From: SM1-50 sp964467345
GTDB lineage: Archaea > Thermoplasmatota > E2 > DHVEG-1
NCBI GenBank assembly: GCA_964467345.1
Contig: CAYXPY010000009.1
Coordinates: forward strand, 1-64,000
Direction of reading: 5' to 3'
Length of the DNA stretch: 64,000 nucleotides
Shown here: positions 51,201-60,400 of the stretch, one piece after another
Position numbering within the stretch: the first letter of the stretch is position 1
How the letters are laid out: each line of letters starts with the position of its first letter
Notes under the pieces: generated by a model
The model's input: only the letters and a program-made list of their open reading frames with translations
Database searches by the model: none
What the model was told of the DNA's origin: nothing
Made by a program: the position numbers and the translations under genes

Positions 51201-52321
51201 GAGATGACATCTGGCTGTGCGTGGAAGGAACACATGAAACCGGAGAATACCCACTTGAATGCTCCGAGCCAGGGATCACCGGAAAGACCGCGTTCTTCTC
51301 CTCTGATGGAATGACCTGGTACGATCTCCCGGGGCTTGGCTATGATGTCGCCTTTGAAATCCGTGGACATCTCACATCTGACGGAGGTGGAGGTGAACAT
51401 TGGCCACCAGGGACATACCAAATCGAGGGTATTATCCAAAACATTGGTTCTCTGTTTTCAGAAACCGACATACCGGTAAACACCAAAATCACTCATTACG
51501 GTGCTGTGGTCTATGATGAGACCGTGATGATACCAGATCCCCTTCCACCTGGAGAAACCTTTCCTGTAGCTTTTCCGAATATCACCATCCCAACTGAACC
51601 ATCCGCAGAAGGAGACTACATGCTCACAATGAAAACAATGCTTCCTGGAGATGATCATCCAAATAACGACAAAAAGATACTAACATTTACCATATTTATT
51701 ATTCCACCCCCGCCGCCTCCACAAGCAACTGTGAGTGGAACCATGGGGGATAACGACTGGTATATTAGCTGCGTTACAGTAACAATCAACGGTTATGAGC
51801 CTCTATGGCCACCTGGTATCGACTACATCATGTATAAGGTTGATGAAAGTGAATGGCAAATATATTCTACGCCTATTATCGTTTGCGAGGATGGCGAACA
51901 TACGGTCTTCTTTTATGCTGCTTACACGGATGGTAGTGTTTCAGATATTTATGATGTTGCATTTAAGATAGACCAGACCCCTCCTTCTATTGAAATGTCT
52001 GTCGAAAAGATTGGTTTCAGACAATGGAAGTTCATCGCGGAAGCAACAGATGGAACAAGCGGAATATGTAAGGTTCAATGTTATATTGATGATATGCTCC
52101 TAGGAAATATTAATGAACCTGGTCCGTACGAATGGTTCTGGACCGGAAAGGGAAATCATACCGTCACTGGTATTGCCTATGACCTCGCGGGTAACTCAGC
52201 AGAAAATACTGTCGTGTTCAGCTATAGTGCGTTTTACTATCACAACTTCTGGTTACGCTCTATTATACAACGAATTATCCAGATGATCCTTTCCCATCTT
52301 CCATGGTCATCCTCAATCTGA
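48230..52321 (+). CDS. 1363-aa secreted multidomain surface protein (beta-propeller-like, CARDB, MAM-like, Ig-like)
   Basis: After a signal peptide (residues 1-27) the first 300 residues carry repeats such as L-Y-S-I-N-K-T-T-G-A-A-T-V-I-G, a beta-propeller pattern. Then come two CARDB-like domains (H-D-I-A-V-S-S-I-V-K-P-V near 317 and D-V-A-V-T-E-I-V-S-P near 612). Each is followed by a MAM/LamG-like jelly roll with Y-A-G-W-Y-I-D-D-V-G-F or Y-W-Y-I-D-D-A-W. A further CARDB-like unit precedes a linker of Pro, and the C-terminus has Ig/OmpL47-like units (D-Q-T-P-P-S-I-E). It ends in an amphipathic segment and has no PGF-CTERM motif. Probably part of the cell envelope or an adhesin. Confidence 0.85.
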   Translation: MAKQIFGKIVAIVILTLLLGTTFAVTIQSKTDYENNRTIQPSIRSNIKPEDLAKQNRQPQLYIASENQRNPPSLFDTTKSFLNPENIAYAYCAYDPSGQTPEGFVYFYLDDPSELYSIGGSMPVFPSGADFLNETIMYMCLYEGGLYRMNIDTYEITYISPTIFLNGLTYDSTSDTWYCTGSNNLYIIDITTGTTTLVGPHNISNTIVGLACDLNGIIYAYDVLFSGFSTLYSINKTTGAATVIGSMEVGFCYAQDLAYDRDNGILYIAGYTQSGTSGLYICDTTTAETTLVGSFPGNAEIDGFAIPWCLYDYDHDIAVSSIVKPVSGNAGPITPIVKVKNTGNNTETNVQLQLDIGVEVINGTVEDFEATNGSYVHAPMLPQPDAWQWGAPTSGPMAAHSGSNVWATNLAGNYPASMWCYLLTPTFTVPSGAFFNFWQWYYFENNYDGGNVKITNDDGVTWNLITPIGGYPGTLPYNPYMTGQPAFNGQSSGWKQANFDLSAYEGQDCQIMFECASDSSVQYAGWYIDDVGFTITSWINEYSQTVTVPSIAPDTTLEVSYPTWTPADLGVSENVNINYNAEATNLFADNNTENDYKQKVFTLHYGYLHDVAVTEIVSPQNGLAQTQTPEVIIENHGQNIESVNVHMNIGKALYTTLLEEDFSGGVPPAGWGTNYPSNWMSSSTNYAGGVAPEAYFTWSPSSVGEHLLYTGAIDTTGHTTLLLKFKEYVNDYNSNYQLKIQTSTDGGATWTDAYVRAGGPYGPTTTEVALSTTNGVGSATLQIAWDMSGDSYNINYWYIDDAWLGIIDMVEEYDETVVIEVDAGQTMNAILPDWTPADVPFVETIDYLVTANVSMNTSDRNPSDNELAKIITLRYEHDVGVIAITEPSGPRGADEAWLQYDNGVYANAFGSTTGQIYGANRFTIDELAEYIDWKLDMIRWKHYGDETFSGTVRVYSAGTSSAPGTVIVSEPFSITGEDWFEIPIPPVSITGDDIWLCVEGTHETGEYPLECSEPGITGKTAFFSSDGMTWYDLPGLGYDVAFEIRGHLTSDGGGGEHWPPGTYQIEGIIQNIGSLFSETDIPVNTKITHYGAVVYDETVMIPDPLPPGETFPVAFPNITIPTEPSAEGDYMLTMKTMLPGDDHPNNDKKILTFTIFIIPPPPPPQATVSGTMGDNDWYISCVTVTINGYEPLWPPGIDYIMYKVDESEWQIYSTPIIVCEDGEHTVFFYAAYTDGSVSDIYDVAFKIDQTPPSIEMSVEKIGFRQWKFIAEATDGTSGICKVQCYIDDMLLGNINEPGPYEWFWTGKGNHTVTGIAYDLAGNSAENTVVFSYSAFYYHNFWLRSIIQRIIQMILSHLPWSSSI

Positions 52322-52386
52322 ATCAGGAAAAAGTATACGCCTGTCTTAATCCATGCTACGGAAAAATCCTCTTCAGCCTGAAATGA

Positions 52387-52803
52387 TTATGATGCTTTTT
52401 CAAGAACGACTTTCTTTTCAGAAATAGAATCCGTGATATCAACGTTCTGCCCATCAGGTGTTAATCCAGGGGGTGGTTCTTTTCCCTCTTCTTTTATCTT
52501 GTACCGAGCGCATTGTTCGTGATTATCCTTCGACAGACAATACTGATAGGTTGGTCTGGTGACATACTCATAGATAGCAGGGTCCTGGTTTATTAATCTG
52601 AAAAACTCAGGGACATCATCAGGGAACATATTCAGACAGGTGGTAAGATATTTACAGCGGAAATCACTTTGAAGGATGTTGTAGACTAGACATTTCCGAT
52701 ACCCGCCATCTGATTCACATGCAGAGAAATCTTTGTATTGAATAATCGCGGGATATGTTCGTATACAATCCCTGGTAAAGTCAATATAATACGGACAACC
52801 CAT
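52387..52803 (-). CDS. Cys-rich small protein, unknown, possibly metal-binding
   Basis: The 138-aa cytosolic protein (ATG at 52803, beginning M-G-C-P-Y-Y-I-D; an in-frame ATG lies two codons upstream) has eight Cys spread along the first 100 residues, with F-S-A-C-E-S-D-G-G-Y-R-K-C near 27 and Y-Q-Y-C-L-S-K-D near 90, followed by a charged tail with V-D-I-T-D-S-I-S-E-K-K. The Cys layout suggests Fe-S or Zn binding. It is convergent with the giant surface gene. No family recognised. Confidence 0.7.
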   Translation of the reverse strand: MGCPYYIDFTRDCIRTYPAIIQYKDFSACESDGGYRKCLVYNILQSDFRCKYLTTCLNMFPDDVPEFFRLINQDPAIYEYVTRPTYQYCLSKDNHEQCARYKIKEEGKEPPPGLTPDGQNVDITDSISEKKVVLEKAS

Positions 52804-52963
52804 AACCACTCACGACTGCATCCTATCATATAGTATGATAAAAATGTTGTGTCTTTGGAACACATAATAGGTACTGACTTCAAACCAGACGACCAGTTTT
52901 TTCAAAAAAAGAAAAGAAAGCTTTAAATCAACAAGGAGTATAAGATTCACAGGGGATTGTCCA

Positions 52964-54751
52964 ATGAAGAAACACCTGACATCATTACTAATAATACTCT
53001 TTGTTTTAACTCCCGTTCTGGGATGTGCGACACAAAGCACTACTGTACAGATGGTTCAGAACACCACCGAAGACCATGGTACAAACAATCCGATGGGAGT
53101 CCTTTCTCGTTTCAAGAAAACCTCAATGGTCCCCATGCGTGACGGGGTAATGCTGGCAACAGACGTCTATCGACCGATCTTTCGATCACGCATCCCCCAT
53201 GCAACGATCCTTATCAGAACACCCTATGACAAAAATAACGCCGCGTTCGCCGGCATCATCGGAATCATCAAAGGATGGCCGACCGTCATCCAAGATATGC
53301 GAGGACGGGGCGCATCAGAAGGTGTTGACAGTGGTTTTAAAAACGACAGCGCTGATGGTGCTGATACACTCGCATGGATCGCGAATCAATCCTGGTGCAA
53401 TGGGAAGATAATCACCTATGGACTCTCCGCGTTAGGTATAGTGCAGTACTGTGCTGCTGGTGCAAACCCTCCGAATCTCACCTGCCAGTACATCCAAGTC
53501 GCCACACCAAACCTGTACAAACACGCAGCATACCAAGGAGGTCAGTTCAGAAAGAACCTCGTGGAGGATTGGCTAGAAGACCAGGAGAGCGATTATCTTT
53601 TAGATGAGATTAAAGACAACGAGAACTTCACGTTGGGATACTGGGGGAATGTGACCCTTGATGATAACTGGGAGGACGTCAACGTCCCAGCGATCCACAT
53701 CGGAGGTTGGTACGATATCTTCAGTCAAGGAACCATCGAAGGATACCTCGGGTATCAACACAAGGCAGGACCAGGGGCGCTAGGAAAATCAAAATTAATC
53801 ATGGGTCCCTGGACGCATACTGGTTTTCTCTCACGAAAACAAGGACAGCTGACCTATCCACGGAACTCCCTTGACCGGTTTTCCCTTCAGATGTTCCAGG
53901 ATATGGCCCAATTCTACGCCCTGAATACAACCGATGAGTTTTCCAGCTGGCCGACCGTCTCGTATTACATCATGGGAGATGTGACAGATCCTACAGCGCC
54001 GGGTAATGAATGGCGTTATGCTGATGACTGGCCGATTCTTGCCGATGAAGTCTCCTGGTATTTCCATGAGGATGGATCGTTAAGCACACAGACACCAGGG
54101 TTTGCTGACCCACTCGTCTATGTCTACGATCCAACCGACCCGGTTCCAACAATCGGGGGGAAGAACCTGTATTCCCCTGCAGGCCCCTATGACCAACGAG
54201 CTGTGGAGAACCGCTCAGATGTTCTTGTCTTCACCAGCCCCCTCCTCCAGCAGCCCTATGAGGCCACCGGTCCAATCAAAGCGCGTCTGTACGTCTCCTC
54301 GGACTGCCCTGATACTGACTTTACCGTCAAACTCACCGACGTATACCCGGATGGACGATCGATGCTGATCACCGATGGAATACTGCGGATGAGGAACAGA
54401 AACGGCCAGGATCAATGGGTGTTCATGGAACCAGACATCATCTACGAAATAGAAGTCGACCTCTGGAGCACAGCCTATATATGGAATACGGGTCACCAGA
54501 TCCGCGTGGAGGTCTCCTCGTCGAACTATCCACGGTTCCTGAACAACCCGAACACCAGGGATGGCATCGACAAGAACACCACCTACACCGTTGCCCATAA
54601 TACCCTGTATATTGATGAAACACATCCATCCTGTCTTCTCCTCCCAGTGCCCCATCCAGGGACGCGGTCCGTAGGATCACCATTGCGAGGAACAAGGATT
54701 TTTCCTCTTTTCTTTCGATTCTCCTTTCCAAATACAATGCTTACATATTGA
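52964..54751 (+). CDS. CocE/NonD-type (S15-like) alpha/beta hydrolase, secreted lipoprotein-like
   Basis: The 595-aa protein has a signal peptide ending L-G-C-A, a lipobox-like site. The hydrolase fold shows R-D-G-V-M-L-A-T-D-V-Y-R-P near residue 52 and nucleophile motif G-L-S-A-L-G near 152. Asp is in I-G-G-W-Y-D-I-F and His in G-P-W-T-H-T-G-F. A C-terminal jelly roll follows from residue 380. Members cleave Xaa-Pro peptides, esters or acyl-amides; I favour a peptidase given the C1 and M14 enzymes nearby. The last 20 residues are hydrophobic and basic. Confidence 0.9.
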   Translation: MKKHLTSLLIILFVLTPVLGCATQSTTVQMVQNTTEDHGTNNPMGVLSRFKKTSMVPMRDGVMLATDVYRPIFRSRIPHATILIRTPYDKNNAAFAGIIGIIKGWPTVIQDMRGRGASEGVDSGFKNDSADGADTLAWIANQSWCNGKIITYGLSALGIVQYCAAGANPPNLTCQYIQVATPNLYKHAAYQGGQFRKNLVEDWLEDQESDYLLDEIKDNENFTLGYWGNVTLDDNWEDVNVPAIHIGGWYDIFSQGTIEGYLGYQHKAGPGALGKSKLIMGPWTHTGFLSRKQGQLTYPRNSLDRFSLQMFQDMAQFYALNTTDEFSSWPTVSYYIMGDVTDPTAPGNEWRYADDWPILADEVSWYFHEDGSLSTQTPGFADPLVYVYDPTDPVPTIGGKNLYSPAGPYDQRAVENRSDVLVFTSPLLQQPYEATGPIKARLYVSSDCPDTDFTVKLTDVYPDGRSMLITDGILRMRNRNGQDQWVFMEPDIIYEIEVDLWSTAYIWNTGHQIRVEVSSSNYPRFLNNPNTRDGIDKNTTYTVAHNTLYIDETHPSCLLLPVPHPGTRSVGSPLRGTRIFPLFFRFSFPNTMLTY

Positions 54752-54842
54752 GCAGGCACAGATACTCAAACCAAAGAACACTGCATGATCAAAGCTGCAG
54801 CCCACAGATATATTTTTAAGGGAAATAGATGATATAAAATTT

Positions 54843-56870
54843 GTGAAAAAACGATTCTTTGAAAACAGACATCTTCAGATGAGGAAACATACTGTGGTAC
54901 TCATTGTTTTCTTTGTTGTCGGAGTTACGGTCGTACAAGGGGGTACAACAGATTCAGACTGGGCATTACTCGATACAAACACCCACCCATCTCCCCATAT
55001 ACCAGAGCAGACGATGGTATCCCCGGATTCCCATCCAATACGTATAGTAAATGAAAACAGCATATTAACATTTAATGATCCTGTCTATTCCTCCACCCCT
55101 GATTGGGTCTCTAGTTCACCGCATTATAGCACTGGTGGTGCGTTTGCTGATATCAACCAAGACACCTGGCTGGATTTTGTCGTTTCCGATGGCAACGACA
55201 TGGGCCAAGGCCATGTGAGAGTCTACTTAAACGACGGCAATGGTCATCTCCCCACGACAGCTAGCTGGCAGTCGGCTGACGTCGCCTACAACGGTCATCT
55301 TGATGTCGCAGACGTCAATGGAGACGGATGGCCTGATGTCGCGGTATCCTATCTTGGAACCGGGTCTTCATTTGGACCAATCGCCCGGTTGTACCTGAAC
55401 AATAACGGGGTACTGTCTTCATCCCCGAGCTGGTCTGCGAATATCATTGGAAATTCCTTCGGTCTTGATTTCGGTGACGTGAACAATGATGGAAGACCAG
55501 ACCTTGCGATTGCGACCGGATGGTCCTATGATTCGTATCATTATCATACCTATGTGTATGTGAATCAGAATGGTCAGTACGGGTCATCACCGAACTGGCA
55601 GTCGGCTGATGATACTATCTACATGGGGATCTTATGGGTGGATGCTGATGATGACGGCTGGCTTGACCTTGCATGTATTGCAGATAGCGCTCAGACACAG
55701 ATTTATCGAAACCTCAACGGTGTTCTTGAGACGACCGCAAGCTGGTATACCACGGATAGTGCCAATCAGTTCGGCATCATGCTTACCGCTGGTGATGTCA
55801 CCGGTGATGGCATCCGTGAGTTATTTGCCACTGATAACACCCAACTCGGGGGAGACGGACTGTTCAAACAATACACGGGTCTATCCGATGGTTTTTTTGA
55901 AACCAGTCACTCCTGGGGGTATTACGCAGGGTATGGTTCTGCGGTCGCTCTCTCAGATGTGAACGGAGACAGCTTCCTTGACCTTGCCGGGGGCGCCTGG
56001 TGGGAGAACACCGGTATTTTCCTGAACCAAGGAGATGGTCTTCCAACAACACCATCCTGGAGTTCCTCGTATGCAACGGTTGTCGAAAAAATCGTCTTTG
56101 GAAACATTGGTCCAGCCTACTGTGAACAAACCTTCACCGAACAGTTCATTCCGTCTGGTGACCGCAAACTGTTTTATTTACCTCATCGACAGATACAAGG
56201 AATCGATCAGGTGACCTGTGACGGTACCATCTTATCCCAGTCAGAGTACACCAGCAGCCGTGACGAAGGCTGGGTGACAATCGGTACTGTTCCAACCGAT
56301 GCTCTTGAGATAATCTACCGGTATTCCGCATCTCAGGACATGGCTGTTACCAACTGGGACCCAAGTGTAGGGAACTATCTGCACTATAATAGAATAATAA
56401 ACTATACTCTTCCTGAGATTGATGGGATAACCTATACCGGTGCCAATTTAGAGTGCAGCGGAACCCTAAGCTGGGATTCCATTAACCCAGGAGCGACGGT
56501 TATAGGAAACTTCACCGTGGCAAATAGCGGGGATCCTCAGACATTCTTGAACTGGGAGGTCGTCTCATACCCTTCATGGGGGACCTGGAGTTTTTCTCTA
56601 TCATCAGGGGATAATCTCCCCTCCGGTGAGTCTATCAATGTCGTTGTCAATGTTGTTGCACCCTCTGAGGAAAATACGAGATACACTGGGGAAGTCATCA
56701 TCGTCAATCGTGATAAAACCGGTGATTTTGGCATCATTCCCGTTGTTTTGAAAACACCGTCTATTTCGAAAAGCAAGTCAACAGCGTTTCAAAACGTATT
56801 CTTTTTCCCAGACGTACGGTGGTCGCTCTCGTCTTTTTTTTCTTCCAGCAGTAGGATGATACAACGGTAA
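54843..56870 (+). CDS. Secreted FG-GAP/VCBS-repeat protein with C-terminal Ig-like domain
   Basis: The 675-aa protein starts at GTG, has a signal peptide (hydrophobic residues 18-34) and at least six FG-GAP/VCBS repeats with Ca-binding loops (D-V-N-G-D-G-W-P-D, D-V-N-N-D-G-R-P-D, D-A-D-D-D-G-W-L-D, D-V-N-G-D-S-F-L-D), which build an integrin-type propeller. Residues from 540 form an Ig-like BACON-type domain (W-D-S-I-N-P-G-A-T-V-I-G-N-F-T-V-A-N-S-G-D). A basic, Phe/Ser-rich end follows. A cell-surface ligand-binding role is expected, but the ligand is unknown. Confidence 0.85.
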   Translation: MKKRFFENRHLQMRKHTVVLIVFFVVGVTVVQGGTTDSDWALLDTNTHPSPHIPEQTMVSPDSHPIRIVNENSILTFNDPVYSSTPDWVSSSPHYSTGGAFADINQDTWLDFVVSDGNDMGQGHVRVYLNDGNGHLPTTASWQSADVAYNGHLDVADVNGDGWPDVAVSYLGTGSSFGPIARLYLNNNGVLSSSPSWSANIIGNSFGLDFGDVNNDGRPDLAIATGWSYDSYHYHTYVYVNQNGQYGSSPNWQSADDTIYMGILWVDADDDGWLDLACIADSAQTQIYRNLNGVLETTASWYTTDSANQFGIMLTAGDVTGDGIRELFATDNTQLGGDGLFKQYTGLSDGFFETSHSWGYYAGYGSAVALSDVNGDSFLDLAGGAWWENTGIFLNQGDGLPTTPSWSSSYATVVEKIVFGNIGPAYCEQTFTEQFIPSGDRKLFYLPHRQIQGIDQVTCDGTILSQSEYTSSRDEGWVTIGTVPTDALEIIYRYSASQDMAVTNWDPSVGNYLHYNRIINYTLPEIDGITYTGANLECSGTLSWDSINPGATVIGNFTVANSGDPQTFLNWEVVSYPSWGTWSFSLSSGDNLPSGESINVVVNVVAPSEENTRYTGEVIIVNRDKTGDFGIIPVVLKTPSISKSKSTAFQNVFFFPDVRWSLSSFFSSSSRMIQR

Positions 56871-57220
56871 TGGGCCTGTTGCTATGTGGACCAATCCAAC
56901 AGGAGTAATTCTCGGCGACAGAATGCGGTTTTTTGACCTGTTGGTTTTTCGGATGGTTACATCTATCTCTTTCTTTTTTCTTTTACCAATTTACGATGTT
57001 AAGTGATTGTTTTAAAAAAGATTTAATACTGTTTTACAGAAGGCTAACCAACCTATTTTGAAGGTATGAAGCGTCGTTACACACTAAAAGTTTCCGTTGA
57101 TATAAAACTAAAGTTGAATCATTTTGAATTCATTTTTTAATCATTTTTTTATATTTCCAGTATATCATTTTGATACCATGAAATCGTTGATATGACACAG
57201 ATAATCGGAGGAGAAACCAT

Positions 57221-57292
57221 ATGCCACAAACGATCAGGGCAGATGATCTCTTAACACAGCGATTTAAATGGATTAATGAAAATGTGATGTGA
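57221..57292 (+). CDS. Possible 23-codon ORF in the 56871-57446 interval
   Basis: ATG at 57221 follows GGAGGAG (57207-57213) by 7 nt, an unusually strong ribosome binding site for so short a frame (23 codons, ending TGA at 57290-57292). The product M-P-Q-T-I-R-A-D-D-L-L-T-Q-R-F-K-W is not recognised. It may be a micropeptide or the remnant of a degraded gene. The rest of 56871-57446 shows only AT-rich spacer and the promoter of the kinase gene. Confidence 0.3.
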   Translation: MPQTIRADDLLTQRFKWINENVM

Positions 57293-57390
57293 TGGATCAA
57301 CCAGTAGATGCTGATAGTAAACATGGTCTTCCATTTTAATTAATTTGAGGGAAAAATAGCATGATATACGGACTACGAGGGGGAAGAAAG

Positions 57391-57402
57391 TTATTTATAA
57401 AG
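57391..57402 (+). promoter_or_regulatory. TATA box for the kinase-regulator operon
   Basis: TTATTTATAAAG lies 45-56 nt upstream of the ATG at 57447, which has GGGGGAG 6-12 nt before it. Initiation is predicted near 57421. Confidence 0.5.
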
Positions 57403-57446
57403 TGTTGCCTTCTTTTTTCAGCAAGATACAAGAATGGGGGAGTTCA

Positions 57447-60400
57447 ATGAATAAAAGAGGTAAGTCTCAGAGAACAAATTCAACGAATAACTCTGATGAT
57501 GCATATTATAAAAATGATTTGATTACTAGAGATATTAGAAAAATTGGAATACCACCAATTAGCAATGCTCCATGGGGAACTCATTTTTGTCAATTCTATC
57601 AAACTAAGGAGGACTTGATTGATATTTTAGTCCCGTATTTTAAAACAGGACTGGAAAACAATGAGTTTTGTATGTGGATTACTTCCGATCCGCTCCGGAC
57701 AGACGAAGCAAAGAAAGCACTTTCTAAGAAAGTAAATAACCTTGAGAAGTACATCCAAAAGGGTCAGATCGAAATCCTTGATTCATCTGAGTGGTATACG
57801 AAATCTGGGCGGTTTAATTCAGATGAAGTGTTATCTGGTTGGGTGAATAAGGAGGCATGGGCACGAGAAAAAGGATTCGATGGATTACGGCTAACAGGGA
57901 ATACGTTTTGGTTGGAGAAAAAAGACTGGGAGGATTTCACCAAATATGAAGAAAGCGTTAATAGTGTCATTGGTAAGTATCACATGATCGCAATTTGTTC
58001 ATATTCCCTTGACAAATGTAATGCGTCTGAGATTATTGATGTGGTCAGCAACCATCAATTTGCGTTGATTAAAAAAGATAAGAAATGGCATCGAATTGAA
58101 AATCCAGAATTGAAAAAGGTAGAAGATTCCCTTAAAGCACAGCGTGAATTATTTGAAACTGTTGTCAACTCGATGCCGGCTGCAGTCAATCTTATTCGCG
58201 GTAGCGATCTGAGAATACAATTGATCAACCCAGCATATCAGGTAATTGCTCCAGGGAAACAAATGATTGGGAAAACACTTGACGAACTATGGCCTGAAAC
58301 AGGACAAAATTTCGCAAAGTTATGTAAAGACGTGTTAGACACGGGTAAATCCTATCATGTAAACGATGAATTGAACATGATACGCCGCCACCCGGATGGA
58401 CCTGCAGAGCCCGCGTATTTCAGTTGGTCGTTATATCGCGTACGCTTACCTGGTGATGATGGTTGGGGGATATTAAATACCGCCTGGGAGACCACCCAGC
58501 GAAAAAAAGCTGAGGAAGAACGATTACGAAATATGAAAATATTTGATCAAATTCAAGATGGTATAATCATCTCTGACCCGAGTTACAGAATTACCTATTG
58601 GAATAAAGGTGCTGAAAAAATATACGGGTATTCCGAATCTGAGGCAATAGGTAAGGTTTCTTTTGAGCTTTTACAACCTACCTACGCCCCTGGAGAGCGC
58701 GAAAAAATAATTAATGAATTAAAACTTACTGGGACATCGAAATCTTTAATCCATACCAAACATCGCAATGGCACAAGTATCTATACGGAAGCACATGCGA
58801 CACGGCTTATTAATGACAATGGTAAAATATCTGGATATGTTGTTACAAATCGGGATGTCACTGAAACACAAAAAATGCAGAATTCGTTAACAGAAGCTGA
58901 AAAAAAATATCGAACAGTGGCTGAAAATACCTATGATTTTGAATTTTGGCTTGACCCCCGGGGAAAATATTTATATGTGTCTCCATCGTGTAAAAGGCTC
59001 ACTGGCTTTTCAGCAGATCAATATTATTCTCAACCTGATCTTCGTCAAACGATCATCCATCCTGACGATAAACAAATGTTTATGAATCACGTAAAAAATG
59101 AGGTTTCAAAGAAAAAACCAGGAGAATTGGAGCATCGCATCATTCATAACGATGGATCGATACGCTGGATCCATCATGTATGCCAACCAATTTGGGATGA
59201 AAACGGTCAATTTCTTGGTATTCGCGGGAGTAATCGAGATATTACAAAAAATAAACAAATGGCAGAGACATTAGAAAGACAACATAATGAATTAGAAACA
59301 ATATTTGACACAGTTCCCGCATCAATCTTTTACAAAGATACACAAAATCGATTCTTACGAGTAAATAAAGCATTCACCACTATGATGGATTTACCAAAAG
59401 AGGAATTAGAAGGAAAATCCCTTTTTGACTTATATCCAAAGGATCAAGCAGAAGCATTCTGGAAAGATGATAAAGAAGTTATAGAATCAGGGCAACAAAA
59501 AATAAATATAATAGAACCAGTAGAAACGAAGAAAGGATTGCTCTGGGTTCAGACACATAAGATACCCTATCGTGATACGGCCGGGAATATCATAGGTGTT
59601 GTTGGATTTACTATTGATATTTCCGAGCGGAAAAAAGCAGAAGAACAATTACGGGAAACCACAGAGTATCTTGACAACCTCCTCAACTATGCGAACGCAC
59701 CAATCATCGTTTGGGATAACGATTTCAAAATCATTCGATTCAATCATGCATTTGAACACCTTACCGGTTATACCTCAAAAGAAGTAATTGGAAAAAACCT
59801 TGATCTTCTCTTCCCTAAAGATACAAAAGAAAAATCGTTACAAAAAATTCAACAAACTCTTGGCGGGGAATATTGGGAATCCGTTGAAATACCAATTTTA
59901 CAAAAAAATGGTCAAATTCGTATCGCTCTGTGGAATTCTGCAAACATCTATGATAGATACGGAAATAAACTTCTTGCAACAATTGCGCAAGGACAGGACA
60001 TAACCGAACGAAAACAAACTGAAGAGTCATTATATAAGAGTGAATTACGTCTGAAACTTGCTCAAGTTTCTGCGGGTGCTGGGTTATGGGACTGGGATCT
60101 GCTTTCTGGGAAGCTTGAATGGTCTGATGAGTTGTATTGTCTGTTTGGTTTGGATTCAAAAAAACCCCAGGCTACTTTCGATATCTGGCGAAGCGTCATT
60201 CATCCGGAGGATACACAAAAGGCTGAAGAGCGAATTCAGAATGCTATTAACAATCGCATTCCCCTCACAAATGAATATAGAGTTATATTACCCTCAGGTG
60301 AGATACGATGGATTAACGCTCTTGGTAGTACAACATACGACGATACGGGGAAACCAATTCGGATGACCGGTATATGCCTTGATATCACCGAACGGAAACG

